From: Mesocentrotus franciscanus
Lineage: Eukaryota; Echinodermata; Echinoidea; Camarodonta; Strongylocentrotidae
NCBI GenBank assembly: GCA_037976565.1
Contig: CP137683.1
Span: 10,454,473 to 10,518,472, forward strand
Direction: 5' to 3'
DNA: 64,000 nt
Positions 26,016 to 37,158 of this stretch are shown piece after piece. Each line of letters starts with the position of its first letter. The first letter of the stretch is position 1. The translations under genes and the position numbers were made by a program. The notes under the pieces are model-generated. The model saw only the letters and a list, made by a program, of their open reading frames with translations. It had not been told where the DNA came from and ran no database searches.

Positions 26016-26256
26016 GCAGGACGCTTTTGGAACGATCTACCTAAGTATATTCTGGCTTCACCATCTCTTTCTGTTTTCCAAAAGTCCCTCAGTACCTGTT
26101 ATTTTCAACCATTATATCAATCATGTTCTTAAAATCTATATTAATGTTTGTAAGTTAATTACTTGTATGTACATTTTATTTTAATAAGTTTGTAAAACGT
26201 GATGCAGTTACTGTAAAAACTAAAATAAGTGTCAATATTGTGTTGTATTGTATTAA
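26016..26256 (+). mobile_element. LINE 3' end with ORF C-terminus
   Basis: A short reading frame, GRFWNDLPKYILASPSLSVF and onward to a TAA at 26130-26132, matches the C-terminal tail of Jockey/CR1-type LINE proteins (W-N-x-L-P, then a Phe-Lys-type ending). The same pattern, GPDIWNSLP, ends the LINE at 57.0-58.3 kb. It is followed by an AT-rich 3' UTR ending in TTGTATTGTATT-like sequence. Upstream parts are too decayed to read. Confidence 0.65.
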
Positions 26257-27105
26257 AAAAGTTTGGACCAACCATTTGTGTGTAGTCCCAAAAATCCATT
26301 TATGTGTGCAGTGCATGTGATCTGTAGCAAGATCGAGTTTTACAGTATTATGCAAATGTACATAATCACCTTTTTTCCCAATTGCTTCCAGACAATTTCT
26401 TTCACAATGGAATCGATTGATCAGTACGCAGCTGTATATTAAAGATATTGTACAGTAAGACGCAAAATAATTATGCCCTTTAGCGTGATTAGATTGTTCT
26501 CTTTCATTCTTTCTCTATTCAAATCCTATAGTCCCCTATTTCAACATTCATTACTAATCAGGTTTGTCTTTTGTAGCTTTTTTCAGTTTTCTGCATGTAT
26601 GGAAACTATCGAATCTCTATAGTCGCGTTATCAGCATTTCATATCCACGGCCTTCGAAATAAAGTTTTAATCCAACTAGCGTTAGTCCTGAAGACAGGTT
26701 AAGGGTTTGTGTGAATTAGACAAAGACGCAAAAGTATTTCACTATTTGCAAAGAAACACTATCTGTGCGGATAGGCGCTTATACGGTTTGTTTGTTTGTT
26801 TATTTCAATACGGTGATAAAAAACATGCTTTCAGCTTGGCACAGCTGTTTTTCGGCATGTCCGTACATGGTACATTAAAATACATATCAATAAACAGATA
26901 AAATACAAAGTATTAAATTAAGTAAATTTAAAGAAAAAAAAACATTTTAAAAATAATAACAAAGACCATATCAATGTTAAATGTAACATAGTACCTTTAA
27001 CAAGAAATCGCATTTTTGCATTAAGCACTGAACACTTCGTCCGCATTGCGAAGTGGTGCCGAGGGCAATTATTTCATTATCGGATTACAGCAAAATGCCA
27101 GATTT
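26257..27105. other. Non-coding sequence, no gene recognised
   Basis: AT-rich DNA. At 26987-27000 CATAGTACCTTTAA equals the terminus plus TTAA of the 519-bp element at 38.8 kb, but no partner end was found, so it may be a relic or chance. Confidence 0.45.
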
Positions 27106-27600
27106 GATGGGAATGCCATTTAACTAAAGCTATTAAAACTCATTAAAAATAAGAACGAAAGTAAGAATGACATTCAAGCAGATATTTTCCAGATGACACA
27201 AAGACATTAAATATGTTTGAAGCTAGAAAAAAGTACAAAAATGCCGGGCTATTAATAGTGTCCAGGGAGAATAAATCATTATGGGAAAACATCGATCATG
27301 AATGGGAGTCATTTAACCAAACCTATTTAAACTCACAGAGAATCATATCGAATGTGAGAATGAAATTCGAGGGCTTCCTTAAATAACAGTAAATGGATTC
27401 AAACTAAAAAGAAAAAAATGGAAAAGGAATAGCTATGAAAAGTGCCCCGGAAAACTATAATCATAATGGGGAAACATCGAGCATGATAAAGGTGTCATAA
27501 TAACTAAACCTAATTTAAACTATAAGCTCAGATGTGAAAATGAAAGTAAAACGGATCCTAACATAAATGAGAGCAGACACATTTGAAGCGTGTAAGAGCA
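27106..27600. repeat. Degenerate tandem repeat, about 190-bp unit, 2.5 copies
   Basis: Units start near 27106, 27300 and 27485. Shared phrases are a GGGAGTCATTTAACCAAACC-like start, TTTAAACTCA, a GTGAGAATGAAA-like block, and ATAATCATTATGGGGAAACA before the next unit. Divergence is high. No frame is maintained. Confidence 0.6.
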
Positions 27601-30405
27601 CACACAAAAGATAAGAAATCTGCACCCATGTTTATTGATTTAATATGTTTGGCATTTAGTTTATATAAATTCTGTGTCCACAAGGAAAGAATCGCGATCA
27701 TTGTGATGAAGAGTCTACAAACTCAATGGTTTTTTTCTCCCTCTGTATGTATTGTCATTTATACATGTATAATCATTTCTTCCACATCTCGCAGTGAAAC
27801 GGACGTCTTCTCAATTCAGAAGTTCGCGATCCGATGTATGAAGGATCTCCTTTGATGTATTAATAGTATCCCACGCCTTGTATTGAGCCGAGGCTATATA
27901 AGGCGCCATTTCGTGACGACCAAATGAATGAAGGTTATGATTGTGTAATATATATCACGTGTTTATCAGCAATATCGAAGCTTTGACCGTGAGTAATGTG
28001 CAGATTATTGAAGGGGTACTAGTTTACAATGAGACGGAGGCTATTATTGCCAGTATGAATAACTAATGGATGCTATATACATGTGTAAGTTCATATCAGC
28101 TTTGTATTGTTTTACCATTGAAGTATATTGAAGGGATTGGGTATCTTTGCCTCAGACTGTGAACTAAATCCTGGACTTAGCTCATGCTGCAATCATAATT
28201 ATAAACCTTTAGGCCAGTCAGGAATCTCATGACTTTTACAAGCCGATCACCCGTCTGATTATCAAAATATTTATGAATGGAATTCGAAATTGCTAAAACA
28301 GTTTTCCCAACGTTTTTTATAACACTACAGTCTATTGGGGAAAATGAGTATGGTAAAACCGGTAACTCAAAGATTTTTAATTTTGTTAAGGCACCTCATG
28401 ATAATTTTGAAGCTCAATTTTTTTAGGGCTTCAATATTACACCATATCACAGACACTGATAATACGTAGGGTCATGCATCTCAGATTTGTAAAACTGGAA
28501 ACATTGTTTGAATATAAACTATGCCTTTAACCCTTTACCTATGGGAATCAACGACTCTAGCATTAAAGCTCTGAGAATGATAGCACTTGTAGTTATGCAT
28601 GATACAGGGAAGAGTTAACTTGATAGTGTTGGTTTCCCATTTCTGAGAAGGTAGGTGGAGTTCATATTGCTTCTCGCTTCATACTTTGACGTGCCCTTGA
28701 TTTTCTTAGTACCCCTGCTAAAACCACCATGAACCTCATCACGCCGAATATATTATTTTTTTGTTTTCTTCTTCATTTCTTCATGTTACTGCATATCTAA
28801 ATGCACAGACACAATATGAATTAAGAAATAGATGTTCACTCCACAAATGTATAGCTGAGGAAAATCGTTTTGCAAGGCGGTAGGTTACATAGTGTTCAAA
28901 TTTCTTTGCAGCATGAATACGTGTATGCATATTTTTACGATATTCAATAGGCCTATAGCCAGGAGTTTCAAATTTTGATATATTATTTTTTTTTATTTAG
29001 CAAAAGATGGCATCGACAGCGAGCACCAGCAGACAAAATAGATAGATAAAAACACAGCCACACATACACACGATGACAGTAACCCAATCTTTACATCTGA
29101 CACTACCCTAAGCATCTTTCACACTGCCACTTGTTCTTACCTGCTTACCACAAATCGGCATGTCGATGTACGATTCGACTTCTCCGTATACCTTTACCTG
29201 TTGGTGCAATGAGAAGAGTCCCTCCCTCTGTGTATAAGCCGCAAGAGCTGGTGAGTTAGGAAATGAATTGACTCATTAACGGCACCACGAAATTTCCCTG
29301 TGGAGTAGTCTGAAAGACACAATTTGATTAAACATAAGATTGTAGCCACTGACAATTCAACTTGAAGTACAGAGAACTGGTTTAAAGAAAACATTTACAA
29401 CGGTAGTACTGTATTCTAAAGCCACAACTGTGATTCTGCTTTCCCTTGTTCAATAAACCGCAGTAAATAGAGATCGTATGGATAAACTTATTCCTGTTCA
29501 CGTCAATCCTTAGTATTTATTCCCATAACAGCATTTAAAGGTTAGACTAAATTGGAAGACGATAGTCCACACATTTGCTCGCTCGCCAAAATATAGAAGC
29601 TGGAAAGTTGATATTCAGTCAAGGGTGGGTCAGCCCCACTCGCAAAGATTTGCCCACACGCTTATGCCACCTAGAAGCCACAATTGTTGAGGAAGGTTGG
29701 TTTAGTGCAAATGATAATTTCAGATTTTTTTTTCTGGTAAAAGCTATATTGCAAAAAGGCATCTCATCCTTAAAGTCGCTCTTTAAATGTAGACGCCTTA
29801 AATTCGAGAAAATAAAGTATATCGGAAATTAAAGGGTTGCTTGAGAAGCACGCTGCATATTGATATTGAACACTATCGGACAGACTATCAAGAAACCGAT
29901 AACATAAGGCAGTAGAATTACTTATCGTAATGATTATAAGAAAAATCAGGATCGTTATGATATGATTCGAACATATGAAAATATATAAAGTACTAGGCTA
30001 TTGACATTGTCTTGGATTTTTATTCAAATAGCATGCGATCATTCACGTAATAATAATGTTAAAACAGTACAACTCTTACAAGGTTCAAATATTTATGTAA
30101 ACAGTTATTGTTTAAGCAATTGTTGTGTACTAAGAAGAAGCTTCTTCATCTTTCTCTGAGCTTTAATTCTTTTCTATACTCTCTCTCTAACTTTCGAACT
30201 CTTTGTGTCTATCCCTTTTCTTCTTATGTGAAGCTGTTCTGCATGTGTTGTATATGCTGAGTGGTATTTGTCTATTGGGGTGTGAAAACGGAAGTGGTAT
30301 AGGTATTGAAATGAATGGGTGTATGTGGGTGTATGTTTTTGTTTTTATTATTATTGCTTGTTGATTAATTTTATTCAAATTTCTTTTTTGTTCATTCATT
30401 TCTTT
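27601..30405. other. Intergenic sequence, no gene recognised
   Basis: No exon-like or known repeat feature is identified. A TATA-like TATATAAG flanked by GC lies at 27895-27902, but no transcript or ORF follows it. Frames of 60-90 codons around 27583-27855, 29194-29394 and 29575-29832 look random. Confidence 0.5.
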
Positions 30406-30512
30406 ATATTTGTACAGGGCTTTCTTAGGAGTCCTTCCAATGTATTTTTGTTTGTATTATGTCTTTATTATATTTTTAATGGAAAATAAAAATTGAATTG
30501 AATTGAATTGAT
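30406..30512 (+). mobile_element. Non-LTR element 3' tail with (AATTG)n
   Basis: TTAATGGAAAATAAAAATTG followed by repeated AATTG is the form of the 3' end of many LINEs and their SINEs: a poly(A)-signal-like stretch and a short tandem tail. Only the terminal ~100 bp are recognisable. Confidence 0.5.
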
Positions 30513-31332
30513 TATACTATTAAAAACCTAAAAAGCATACAACCCTTTCCCTTTATTTGTTTGTTGTTGTAAATACCTGTATAATACAGTAGCTGCTCGA
30601 TTCGGCTTATATAAGTGCACTTTTTTCTCCATCATAATTGTGTTGTATCCTACTCAAATTGCACTTTTGCCACATATTTTGTTTCATCATGTTGCACTAC
30701 TGCGCCTTGAGTATGCAGTTTTAAGTGGATTTGACGCTTTACAAATCTTATATTATATTATATTGTTGTTGTTGTTGTTATTATTAGTATTTTTCTTTAT
30801 TCATCATTATTATTACTAAATATTTTGAAATTGTGGAATAGCTAGATGCAGGTCATTCATTTGTGGGTCATTTGTAGGTCTTTAGAATACTTTTCTCCTG
30901 ACGAACGTGTAATTGCCTTTGTCCGACATTACTTCAAGTTTTTACATATGCCGTCTTGTATCAATATCGCTGAATCCGGACAAGATTAAAGCCAATGTGA
31001 GACGAAGCTGGACAATACAGTTTTCTGGAAAAAAAACAATTTGTTGTATTGATTCCTTTCAATTACGGCGTCATTTTATAGTCTGCCATCTGCTTGCGTG
31101 CTTCCAGTGGCGAAACCTCATTAATGCATGGTCTAAAAATGGAAGCACTCCTTTCAGTATGGAGCTTCGGGTTGGCGTATCCTGTTCCAATTTCTCAGGT
31201 TGCAAAGGAATAAAAGGGAGCAAGATGCTCTTTTGTTTTCTTTCTTGCGTGGCGAGAGGTTTAACGTTACAGTCTGGTCCACTCTGTTGTATTCACAAAA
31301 ATCCTACATGATTCTTGATGTGACTATGCATT
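30513..31332. other. Non-coding sequence, no gene recognised
   Basis: It includes TTG/TTA trinucleotide stretches near 30763-30810. The 132-codon plus frame at 30913-31311 uses a non-ATG start, has no domain, and is not supported as a gene. Confidence 0.45.
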
Positions 31333-31740
31333 GGAGGTGTCGTAATATACAGGTTCATTCGCTTGACTCTCAATCCAAGGGTTGGGGTTTAGAATCCCGG
31401 CCCGCCACTAACGTCAATTGGCAAGACATTAATCCACCTTTGCCACTCACCAGCAGCCAGATGTAAATGAGTACTTGGCATTTGGTGGGTTCATGATATT
31501 TGCAGGGCCCTCATGAAGAAGAATGTTTTTGTTTTTTCCCCCTCTATTTAGTTTTTGTAAACAACAATATTATACTGTATTCTTGTTTCGGTGGCAGCGC
31601 CAATAAAGCCTTTGGCTTTCCTAGCTGTCTCCACATTCATATGACATATTTGTTTTTGTTGTATTCTATTGTGAAAATGTTTTTCATTAACTTGTACACT
31701 ATCTTTTGTATTTTATATGTTTTTTTATGATGAATGAAAT
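31333..31740 (+). mobile_element. SINE of the same family, copy 3, with LINE-like 3' end
   Basis: It starts GGAGGTGTCGTAAT, like copy 1. A decayed B box (GGTTTAGAATCCC) follows, then GCAAGACATTAATCCACC and GATGTAAATGAGTACTTGGC, which match the bodies of copies 1 and 2. The 3' part has CCAATAAAGCCTTTGGCTTT and ends with GAAATAAAGATCAATTTCAA, reminiscent of a LINE tail used for retrotransposition in trans. Confidence 0.65.
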
Positions 31741-31801
31741 AAAGATCAATTTCAATTTTAACATCAATTAGGCTGATGAGGCTTCCCTAGTTAAACAACA
31801 C

Positions 31802-31837
31802 TATTATTATTATCATTATTATCATTATTATTATTAA

Positions 31838-31874
<37 letters not shown>
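31802..31874. repeat. (TTA)n microsatellite
   Basis: About 70 bp of TTA triplets with a few TCA interruptions. Confidence 0.95.
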
Positions 31875-31875
<1 letters not shown>

Positions 31876-32774
31876 CATATTACGAAGCAGCAATGTCGTT
31901 ATCGCAAAAATCCCCCCCCCCCGAAAAAAAAATGTTGTCAGAAGGCCCGGTCCATCTCGTGAACTCTCTGATTAGTCTTCAGTAGGTCTACTATATGTCG
32001 GTTTCGATGATAGTAGCACTTTCAAAAATAATAACGAAATATAATTGGTATGGTTAAATCATTCGGTACAATAAAAATGCTGAGGGTTTAAAGCGATACT
32101 GATGAACTCCCTGCTATATCGTACGGTTTATTGCAGAGCGCAATCTCATGGTCAACCTGCCAATAGCGTTTAACTACTTCCCTCTTCACAGAAAGAGGAC
32201 TCGATACGGGAACCAAATTTTAGTATTGACATGTGTACTTTTTTTCATGAAACATTGATGTTTGTGTCTTTAGTATGAGATACATCGATACATATATTAA
32301 AAGCAATCTGATAATTCTTTGAAGAGCGTTTCAATGAAAAGGTCACCAAAGTTCGAATAGTTTGTTTATAAGTTTCATGTACTTCCATTGATACATTGAT
32401 CAGGTTTACATGGTCATGCATCATTAAATACCCAATTGACGGCGATTGTGGTATATATATAGCAATGATATTCAATTCCAAAGCTACCACCAAAAAAAAA
32501 ACAATTATTTCCCATAGAATATTGTTTAAAAAGGGTTGAGGTTCGTTTAATGTTCATACAAATACTACTTATACACACAATGATATCAGGTTCTGTGAAC
32601 CCCAAATAACAAGTATATTTCATCCCCCAGCCCTTCCGCAGGGGTACACATATGTACTTTTTTACACATCGGCGGAAAGAGTTGCAACAGTGCAATTCTC
32701 GAAGGATTGTCCTGATGGAAATCAAGCTTGATCACATGGATATAAAGTTAATATATGTAACTATACATATTTCA
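31875..32774. other. Non-coding sequence, no gene recognised
   Basis: It begins with a C11-G-A9 homopolymer junction near 31912-31932. The minus frames at 32245-32493 and 32414-32725 are cysteine-containing but not recognisable as a protein family. Confidence 0.45.
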
Positions 32775-32860
32775 TGTCTAGGTAATCCCGAAGAGAATAG
32801 GCATGGTGAACCAAAGAGGTCATATAACTGATCCCTGCCGGACTCCACTATGTGATGTAT
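32775..32860 (-). mobile_element. Short LINE reverse-transcriptase fossil
   Basis: On the minus strand the codons spell SGVRQGSVI, a stop, then PLWF (about 32849-32808). This matches the conserved RT block SGVRQG-x-I/L-SPLLF of RTE/L2/CR1-like elements with one nonsense change. About 85 bp are readable, and the surrounding frames are broken. Confidence 0.5.
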
Positions 32861-33530
32861 TTATAATTTAGACACGCGGAGACGGCTATTGCGGTCGATC
32901 AATCATTACAACATCTACTGTAAGGCTCACCGGGGATTTGAAAGTTTATTCAATTGCATAAAATGCTGCAGACAAATGCGGCATAATACGGACTAGCCAA
33001 TTAATTGTTGACGAAAAAACATTTCAGCTGCACACTCTAGAGATATTTATTGTATAACATGGTATAATGTGCTAGGCTAAGAGCTGTTTCCATCTCCTTG
33101 ATATCTTTGGAAACAGATGTATTGTAAAATATGAAAAGGGTCAACATCCTGATTTGTGTTGTTAAAAAACATACATGAATATTTATTTACAAAAATTACA
33201 ACGCGCAAAGATGAAACATCCCATTCATAACAAGAATTACTTATGAAGTCCGACGGAAAGAAAAATGGGCTTTGTTACAACGGCAAAAAAATTAAACCAC
33301 CCAGACGATGGAAATTCACAAGATATGGTATCGTATAATTCGACTAACCTGTGACGGAGGACAATACGCACTTTCTTTAACCCAATAATCATGATAACCA
33401 TGATAACGATTCCCTAAGATATCGACTGTCCTGTAAATTATCCCCCCCCCCCTTTAGAATGTGTAAATTCAAAACAAAATTTAACATGATGCTGCTTATA
33501 AGTATCGGCTTGCATGGTGATGTAGATATA
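32861..33530. other. Non-coding sequence, no gene recognised
   Basis: AT-rich with a poly-C run near 33441-33452. It may include more of the preceding LINE fossil on the minus strand, but no motif is legible. Confidence 0.4.
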
Positions 33531-33706
33531 CAGTGGGCTTTAATATAGTACCCCCACGTCCGCAACCCGGTGACTTAAGCTCACGCACGCCAGCTATTCC
33601 CCACTCCTGACGACGGATATAGTCAACCTGTTCGAAACGTCGAGCCACTCCTACAGTCCATCCTCTCCAACCAGCTTAGAACTATAAGCTAAGCAAGATA
33701 ACCAAC

Positions 33707-33722
33707 AGTCTTTTTCAAGACT
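33707..33722 (+). promoter_or_regulatory. Stem-loop 1, UUUC loop
   Basis: AGTCTT-TTTC-AAGACT is a perfect 6-bp stem with a four-base loop. Compared with stem-loop 2, the fifth pair changes from C-G to U-A on both sides, a compensatory change. Confidence 0.55.
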
Positions 33723-33730
33723 ACACCAAC

Positions 33731-33746
33731 AGTCCTTTTCAGGACT
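33731..33746 (+). promoter_or_regulatory. Stem-loop 2, UUUC loop, with CAAGAAA-like downstream element
   Basis: AGTCCT-TTTC-AGGACT is a perfect stem. It has CCAAC on its 5' side and ACACAC on its 3' side, as around animal histone 3' hairpins. CAAGAAAAA at 33756-33764 is 8 of 9 to the sea urchin histone downstream element CAAGAAAGA. Confidence 0.55.
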
Positions 33747-33776
33747 ACACACACTCAAGAAAAAATAGATTACCGA

Positions 33777-33794
33777 GAGCCCTTTTCAGGACTC
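33777..33794 (+). promoter_or_regulatory. Stem-loop 3, UUUC loop
   Basis: GAGCCCT-TTTC-AGGACTC forms a 7-bp stem with a single C-A mismatch and the same loop. It is followed by CCCCAATCC and has no clear downstream purine element. Confidence 0.45.
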
Positions 33795-33817
33795 CCCAAT
33801 CCTCCCAAAGCCCACTG

Positions 33818-36375
33818 TAAAATTTAACATATATTTAAATATCTTGTACTTAGATATCTTATACAAAGTATAATATCTGAAAATAGTCTATCAGTGTTTA
33901 TTCTTTTCATCTTATTAATACAGTAAATACATGTATGTTGACACGATGTTGCCGTAAAATTCTATTTAGTGTAACTTAACAATACTTTTGATCAAGCGTA
34001 GGCTTCATTATTGTTACTTGTATTTAGCACAAACGGGCTTCACCATGCTCACAGGGCCACATTGTATATAAGTCTTGTACTGATCATGTTGTTTTCTAAA
34101 AATATGTGCAAATGATTATATTTCAGAATTGTTTCTTGCGTAAATATTTTTTTTTAAAACGTAATGACACGCGTCGCAATAAACAACAAATCGACATCTA
34201 AATTAACAACAACCGGACGAAGATATTATTAATTTTCAGAGAGTTTGAATTTATTTATATTAAAAAGATTATGTGGCCGTTGTAATGACATTTCGTGTTA
34301 TAAATTTGTTGGCATAAGTTTGTGGTCGGCTCAAGCATTTCATAACAGGTTTCAAAGTGGTTTCCTAAGTTGCCCCAATTCATCCACGATAGCAGGCTAT
34401 TTTCTCGACCATACCTTCCGAACTTTGACTTGTCGTAGTAACTGAGCATGGTGGTAAAACCCAATGAATGGGTTTTTTGCTGGGAAATCGTGTACTGCGG
34501 CCCTAAGGTTTCTAAAAATTAGGTCAATGATCACATCCCTGCAGGCTCATCTTTAGATATTGGTTGTCGTTATGTGTCTTATTGCTCCGCGTGTGACCCA
34601 AATATCGCGTGTGGATATCAATTGCATAACGACATCGATTACTAAAGACTTGTTCACATGTGACGCGATAAACCGGGGCTGTTGTTTTTTTTTTTTGGGG
34701 GTGCTGTTTTTGTTGTTCCTGTTTTGTTGTTGTTGTTGTTGTTTTGATGTCTCTTTTAATTTTTGTTTGTTTTTTGTTCTAGCGTAACGACGTGAACGTA
34801 ATATGCTTTATACTTCGTAGGACCTTTGTTGCGAGCTGTAACTTTATTTTTGTTTGTTGCGTGTTTGCTTTTTTTTTGCGCAAATAATCTCAAATTATGT
34901 ACTTCGAATACAGTGGAAATGATTTGATTGAATAATATTATGATAATCAATTGTACATGTATGATTTTATTCTGCAATACCCTCCTTAAGCTAATCTTGA
35001 GCTCTGGTATGGGAATCGTATTTTGAGAGAAAATTGCTATGATTTGTTCTGGATTGTTTATTCTGCAGTAGATTGGTTGTTTAAACCAGTGAAATAACAA
35101 CAAATGCAAAAAAAAAACTTTAATACCGGGCATCATCTTCGATAAAAACCACAACTCCCATTTGCATATAGTGACCTGTGTTAAGCACCTGGTGTTGGAC
35201 CTACTTACCCGAATGTCCTTATCTGTCTATGCTCATTACGCAGCCACTATACATTTTCTACCAAAAACCATCATATGTGACCGAGCCTAATTGAACCATC
35301 CATCATAATGTCGTAAGACTAAATATTATGATCTATTCCATACCCTTTCTTCACCAAGTTACAGCCGTAGCGAAATATAAAATCCCCTGACATTCCTAAC
35401 CTTAGCCAATCAAGGATCAAACTTTTGTGAAGTAATGCGTTCTGATTGGATAATACTATGGCCTGCGAGGGGGTTGGGTTTGGCCCTAGCGACCGATCGC
35501 AGATCTTGGTGAAACCGGGGCCTTGGATTCCCAATAGGCAGAATCAAATGAGTATCATTTCAGTTTTACGCGAACGTAACAGTTTCCAAAGATCAGTTAA
35601 GGAGAACATTAGGAGATATTAAAGAAAAGATATTCTAACTCCAGGCAATTAAACATATAGGTCATACATTTGCTGGACTGTGTTAAAAATATCACGATAT
35701 CTGTTTCCAAGCATGAAATAGTGTCGTTCTATTTTCCGGAGATAGTCGAGACCTTAACAAGATCAATTCTCCGAAACAATCAATCAGAATCTTATGACGG
35801 AATATTCGATCCAAGAACACAGAAACTTGAGAGGTTATTACACCATTAATATGAATTACGATTCACATATATGTATAGGCTTGTTGTTGTTGTTTGTCTT
35901 TTGATTTTGTTTTCGTTATTTTGTTTATATATTGCGCAAATATCACGTTGGCCTCTAATGGCTTTTAAAAGTGAAAACAAACTTAGAAAACTCGGTTTAA
36001 TGGTTTGAAAATAGCAATTTTACTTTATAAACCTCTTTTTGCTCGTGATTACAGCTTTGGACTTTTGTGACCATCGGTCAAGTCATTTTGCCCGTGTAAA
36101 TGAATAAGTTTGTTTCGTTATACGCAAACCTCTTAACATCAAGCGGAAGTGATCAAATCAACTTTAATCGATCATCATCTCAGCAGACCTTTGGCAAATT
36201 GATCGCAATATCGACATCTCTAAACTTCCTTTCATCTCTCACCTCGAAGAGTAATATTTCCGGATAGAACCTACAAATGATTCATAAGGTGGTTTTCAAC
36301 ATCTGTTCATGATTCGGAAATGAGTTTAAAAAAAACCCTCAAACATTTTGAAATCATGAGTGATTTATAATATTA
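33818..36375. other. Intergenic sequence, no gene recognised
   Basis: It contains a T12-G5 homopolymer junction at 34685-34701 and a TTG microsatellite at 34724-34743. The minus frame at 34756-35154 (132 codons) overlaps low-complexity sequence and has no domain. No other feature is identified. Confidence 0.5.
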
Positions 36376-36718
36376 TCACAAGTCCCAATCTCCAACTCTC
36401 AAGTATGTACATCTATCTATTTCGCTACCGATTCGAAAGAGAATCGTGTTAAAGATTGGTCCGACGACCTTGAAGATCCTACACTGACAGGCCCCCGAGT
36501 ACTTGTCTGAGATGGTGTCAGTAACTCTAAAGTCAGCCAGTGGGATCATTGAGGTCATCGAGGCCACAATACTGGTTACTTACGGAGACAGATCCTTCGC
36601 CAAAGCTGCACTGGAACTCACTTTCTTCTTATCTGAGAAAGTTAAATTCCACAGAACATTTCAAAACAGAGATGAAAAGTTATCTGTTTATCTAAAATTT
36701 GAATGCCGCTGTCTGTAG
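36376..36718. other. Weak exon candidate, open on both strands
   Basis: On plus, an acceptor-like CTGACAG (36484-36490) is followed by 75 open codons to a TAG at 36716-36718, with exon-like codon choice. On minus, an open frame from 36567 to 36376 also shows many C- or G-ending codons and reads GPIFNTILFRIGSE inside. Neither matches a known family, and a donor site is not clear for either. At most one can be real. It may also be a decayed element. Confidence 0.2.
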
Positions 36719-36858
36719 ATTATCTGTCGAGCTATTTTTGGTCGTAACTTGCATAATCATTATTTGTTGCAGATTGATCGGATAAGAGAACGTTATAAAA
36801 TCATGTTATTTTATCATTATGATTATTGTCCTTATTATATTAGTATTATTAGTAGCTA

Positions 36859-36918
36859 TCTCTCTCTCTCTCTCGCTCTCTCAAATACACGCACACACAC
36901 ACACACACACACACGCAC
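36859..36918. repeat. (TC)n and (CA)n microsatellites
   Basis: A TC run (36859-36881) and a CA run (36886-36918) lie side by side, followed by a CT-rich tract to about 37150. Confidence 0.95.
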
Positions 36919-37158
36919 ATTTTCATCTCCTCCCTCTAGTTTCCTATTACTTTAACCCCACTCACTCACTCTTCCTCATTTTTTTCTCTCTCTCTTTCTC
37001 CCTACTCATAAGTCATATGTATACACGTGTCTCCTTTTTTGTGCATTTGCCCTTCTTTATCTACTTGTCTCTAACTGCATTTCTTGCTTTACATGCTCCC
37101 CTATCTTATCTCCTTCTACTATTTCTCTTGTTCTGATACCCTAGCCAGTCAGATAGGT

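Larger units (their letters stand above)
33531..33817 (+). mobile_element. 287-bp TA-flanked TIR element carrying three histone-type stem-loops
   Basis: The ends CAGTGGGCTTT (33531-33541) and AAAGCCCACTG (33807-33817) are perfect inverted repeats with TA on each side (33529-33530, 33818-33819), the layout of a non-autonomous Tc1/mariner-like element. The interior is GC-richer and holds a CTGACGA...CGAAACGTC motif (33607-33641) followed by three hairpins with a UUUC loop at 33707-33722, 33731-33746 and 33777-33794. CAAGAAAAA starts at 33756, 9 nt after the second hairpin. There is no coding capacity. A decayed relative lies at 23640-23900. Confidence 0.75.

Noticed and set aside
27895..27902. 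TATA box TATATAAG
   Set aside because: No exon, ORF or other core-promoter element follows, and such 8-mers are common in AT-rich DNA.
30913..31311. 132-codon plus-strand frame
   Set aside because: Non-ATG start, no domain, and it runs up to a SINE insertion.
33607..33641. Call of a true hammerhead ribozyme
   Set aside because: The three core boxes are in order, but helix II is weak and helix III has no loop, so it is reported only as a resemblance.
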